This document shows, in pieces, positions 49,448 through 51,260 of a stretch of 51,260 nt of DNA. Position 1 is the stretch's first letter. Each line of letters begins with the position of its first letter. The position numbers were made by a program, and so were the translations under genes. Source of the DNA: CAYFUG01 sp964346295 (GTDB taxonomy: Bacteria > Patescibacteriota > Minisyncoccia > Moranbacterales > DUUL01); NCBI GenBank assembly GCA_964346295.1, contig CAYFUG010000007.1:1-51260 (forward strand), written 5' to 3'. The notes under the pieces were generated by a model that did not search any database, had not been told where the DNA came from, and saw nothing but the letters and a program-made list of their open reading frames with translations.

Positions 49448-50026
49448 ATTTTCAAGACCATAAGAAGACCACGAAAAAAACCCCGCCCTATTATTCCTCG
49501 CGCCCCGCGAACTAGAATCAACGAAATGATTCGCATTTCTCCGGTGCGCCTAATCGACGAGGAAGGAGAGCAAGTAGGAATCACCGAAACTGCTCAGGCC
49601 CTTCAAATGGCTCAAGAAAGGGGCCTAGATTTGGTAGAAGTCGCCCCCAAAGCTCAGCCGCCAGTTTGTAAGATAATTGACTGGGGAAAACATCAATATC
49701 AAGAATCCAAGAAACAACAAACTGCTAAGTCTAAGCAGAAAAAGAACGAAACTAAAGGTATTCGGCTTCGGCCTAACACCGATGTGGGAGACCTGGAATT
49801 TAAGCGAAATCAAGCCGAAAAATTTCTCGAAAAAGGTCACCGAATTAAAGCGGAAATTATCTTACGAGGAAGAGAGAAGGCTCCCATGTTTGCCAAGCAA
49901 GCCCGGGAAAAACTCCAACAGTTTGTTGACAAAATTGAAGTTCCCATTAAGATAGAACAGCCGGTTCAAAGACAATTTAACGGCTTCAATGTAGTGGTTG
50001 CGCCAGAATCAGAAATCCAATCCTAA
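49448..50026 (+). CDS. infC: translation initiation factor IF-3 with non-ATG start
   Basis: The first in-frame ATG (49526) sits inside the family's N-terminal motif: the codons before it read ...PRTRINE and those after read MIRISPVRLIDEEGEQVG, whereas IF-3 proteins have RINEEIR-x-x-EVRLID continuously. The frame is open back to 49442, and upstream residues are Arg/Lys/Pro-rich as usual. Candidate starts are ATT 49448, ATA 49460 and ATT 49490/49493; infC is known for AUU starts in other bacteria. The protein then has the N-domain, a Lys-rich linker (KKQQTAKSKQKKNETKG) and the C-domain (IRLRPNTDVGDLEFKRNQAEKFLEKGHRIKAEIILRGRE). Separates ribosomal subunits and checks the start codon. Minimal form 49526-50026. 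Confidence 0.9.
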   Translation: MFKTIRRPRKKPRPIIPRAPRTRINEMIRISPVRLIDEEGEQVGITETAQALQMAQERGLDLVEVAPKAQPPVCKIIDWGKHQYQESKKQQTAKSKQKKNETKGIRLRPNTDVGDLEFKRNQAEKFLEKGHRIKAEIILRGREKAPMFAKQAREKLQQFVDKIEVPIKIEQPVQRQFNGFNVVVAPESEIQS

Positions 50027-50113
50027 GTCCTACTACTTGAGATTAACCAACTAACTCCCCTAAAATACTTGCATTTTGCATCCTTAGAGGAGTCTATTAG
50101 CAAACCAAATATT

Positions 50114-50308
50114 ATGCCCAAGTTAAAAACTCGCAAAGCAGTCGCTAAGCGCTTTAAGTTCACTTCCAAAAAAAAAGTTTTACGCCGCAAGGCCGGACAA
50201 AATCACTTTAATGCCCGACAAACTCCCAAGCAAAAACGCAATAAACGCTTGGATAATTTGATTGAAGGGAAAATGGCAGAAAACATTTTAGAAGACGCCC
50301 GAGTTTAA
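50114..50308 (+). CDS. rpmI: 50S ribosomal protein L35
   Basis: 64 residues from the ATG at 50114: PKLKTRKAVAKRFKFTSKKKVLRRKAGQNHFNARQTPKQKR. The frame is open further upstream but the core starts here. Between infC and rplT as usual. No Shine-Dalgarno. Confidence 0.96.
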   Translation: MPKLKTRKAVAKRFKFTSKKKVLRRKAGQNHFNARQTPKQKRNKRLDNLIEGKMAENILEDARV

Positions 50309-50416
50309 AAATTAGACCAATTTTAGGAATTTCAAATTTTAGGAAATTTTTACTTGCCTACCGGCAGGACGAGCAATATCAAAATTTTCAAGACTTGGAA
50401 TTCCCAAGAAATAACC

Positions 50417-50764
50417 ATGACAAGAGTAAAACGAGGAACCATCGCCAACAAACGCCGAAAAAAATGGCTCAAAGAGGCCAAGGGATACAATTGGCGGCGC
50501 AGTACAAACTTTCGAGCCGCTAAAGAAGCAGTGATTAAGGCCAAAAAGTATGCCTACCGAGACCGCAAAACTAAAAAACGCACTTTTCGCCGCCTCTGGA
50601 TTTTACGACTCAATAACGCCTTGCGTGAATTGGGGGCTAAATATTCCACTTTTATCAAGTCTCTTCAAGATCAAAAAATTGAGCTGGACCGAAAGGTTCT
50701 TTCTCAGTTGGCGATTGAAAACCCTGCCACTTTTAAGAAATTAGTAGAACAAGTCAAGAAATAG
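50417..50764 (+). CDS. rplT: 50S ribosomal protein L20
   Basis: 115 residues from the ATG at 50417: TRVKRGTIANKRRKKWLKEAKGYNWRRSTNFRAAKEAVIKAKKYAYRDRKTKKRTFRRLWILRLNNALRELG. The upstream open frame lies in a repeat-like GCCTACCGGCAGG segment and is not coding. Early 50S assembly protein; last gene of the infC operon, followed by a strong terminator. In many bacteria L20 represses this operon, but no L20-like leader structure is apparent here. Confidence 0.97.
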   Translation: MTRVKRGTIANKRRKKWLKEAKGYNWRRSTNFRAAKEAVIKAKKYAYRDRKTKKRTFRRLWILRLNNALRELGAKYSTFIKSLQDQKIELDRKVLSQLAIENPATFKKLVEQVKK

Positions 50765-50766
50765 CC

Positions 50767-50793
50767 AAAACTCCCCAAGAAGGGGAGTTTTTT
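50767..50793 (+). terminator. intrinsic terminator of infC-rpmI-rplT
   Basis: AAAACTCCCC and GGGGAGTTTTTT around an AAGAA loop, directly after the rplT stop. Confidence 0.9.
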
Positions 50794-50890
50794 AGAAAAA
50801 ATTTCACCTTTAGATATTAGATATAAAAAACCTGACTACTAATAAAAATAGACAGGCCCCTCTCTGTGAATGAAACTAACTGGATCCATC

Positions 50891-50937
50891 AAAAAATCAA
50901 CTACCTCGCCGCAAGCGGCGAGGTAGTTGATTTTTTT
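50891..50937. terminator. strong bidirectional terminator
   Basis: Perfect palindromic stem: AAAAAATCAACTACCTCGCC then GC, a two-base AA loop, and the exact complement with TTTTTTT. It can end transcripts from both sides, and lies about 60 bases after the stop of the minus-strand gene at 50999. Confidence 0.9.
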
Positions 50938-50998
50938 GCCGGGATTTTTAGTTGGTCCCTTCGGTCTCAAGCTTCAAGTTTCTTTGCAGCTGCCAACT

Positions 50999-51260
50999 TC
51001 ATTCCGAAACAATCATCCAATTAAAGTTAATCTCCTCCTCTACCGGCTCTTCAATTTTTACTCTGAAACTTTCTCCTTCTAGAATGTCTTCGTAATAGAG
51101 AATTTGTCCATAAGTCTTACCCAAAGGAGTTAAGTATACCTTCATGCTATCATTAATCTTAGAAACATCTATTCCCGCACTTTCATCAACCAGAAACTCC
51201 GCCTCCCCTCCCCCAATCACTCCCTTCCCGGAGGTTTGTCCGGTAACAGTCAGAGAGTCG
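50999..51260 (-). CDS. 3' end of a surface/phage-tail-like protein (cut by window edge)
   Basis: The frame runs in from the right edge and ends at 50999; 86 residues are visible: DSLTVTGQTSGKGVIGGGEAEFLVDE, then INDSMKVYLTPLGKTYGQILYYEDILEGESFRVKIEEPVEEEINFNWMIVSE. The ending, 'VYLTP...G...F.V......EEINFNWMIV', is the pattern of a small beta-rich C-terminal domain frequent at the ends of large Patescibacteria surface or tail-fibre-like repeat proteins (Ser/Gly-rich beta repeats). No enzyme motif. The N-terminal part is outside the window, so the family cannot be fixed. Confidence 0.7.
   Translation of the reverse strand, partial: DSLTVTGQTSGKGVIGGGEAEFLVDESAGIDVSKINDSMKVYLTPLGKTYGQILYYEDILEGESFRVKIEEPVEEEINFNWMIVSE

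Noticed and set aside
1..51260. CRISPR array or tRNA genes
   Set aside because: No regularly spaced direct repeats were seen, and no tRNA-type T-arm apart from that of the tmRNA.

Overview
The window reads as a stretch of a small, A+T-rich bacterial genome of the Candidate Phyla Radiation (Patescibacteria) type. This is inferred from gene content and style: compact single-copy housekeeping genes, mostly without Shine-Dalgarno sequences; a stand-alone SufB/SufD-like protein; short versions of MurF, PGK and MiaB; an RNHCP-domain protein; and a giant surface protein beside polysaccharide genes. TGG encodes Trp and TGA acts as a stop (smpB, the Pif1 helicase, the GT4 gene), so the TGA-recoding lineages (Gracilibacteria, Absconditabacteria) are unlikely. 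The exact class cannot be read from the window.

Layout. 1-3.7 kb is accessory: an RBBP9-like hydrolase and an ECF sigma / anti-sigma / secreted-protein operon, set among three copies of a large multi-hairpin repeat whose cores resemble integron attC sites. 3.7-9.6 kb is a dcw cell-division cluster on the minus strand (mraZ-rsmH-ftsL-ftsI-murF) with a clear promoter, a MraZ operator and a leader hairpin. 9.7-16 kb holds a lipoprotein, a broken restriction-modification gene, a MazG-like protein, an HtrA protease, phosphoglycerate kinase, a GT4 glycosyltransferase and a truncated ROK gene. 16-28 kb holds prmC, a 2,098-residue surface protein, a Wzz-like protein, an O-antigen-ligase-like protein and a Pif1-type helicase. 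28-37 kb is mostly plus strand: two small secreted proteins, an MFS transporter, a PP-loop tRNA thiolation-type enzyme, an RNHCP protein, a SufBD protein, trmD and miaB, with several palindromic repeats, one of them inside coding sequence. 36-41 kb is envelope proteolysis and wall attachment (CtpA, LCP, M48 protease). 41-47.3 kb is the ribosomal/RNA polymerase operon infA-rpmJ-rpsM-rpsK-rpsD-rpoA-rplQ-rplM-(unknown)-rpsI. 47.6-50.8 kb has rubrerythrin, smpB with ssrA (tmRNA), and infC-rpmI-rplT. The right edge cuts a minus-strand gene.

How the genes work together. The dcw cluster, LCP, CtpA, HtrA and M48 proteins point to a peptidoglycan-walled cell with active envelope maintenance. The Wzz-like protein, the ligase and the giant protein probably build or anchor a surface layer or polysaccharide. 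The translation genes are in normal bacterial order, but one unknown gene interrupts the usually tight rplM-rpsI pair. The most unusual signals are the attC-like repeat family at the left end, the matching promoter/leader/Shine-Dalgarno arrangement of two unlinked small secreted-protein genes, and a palindromic repeat that has entered two protein-coding genes.
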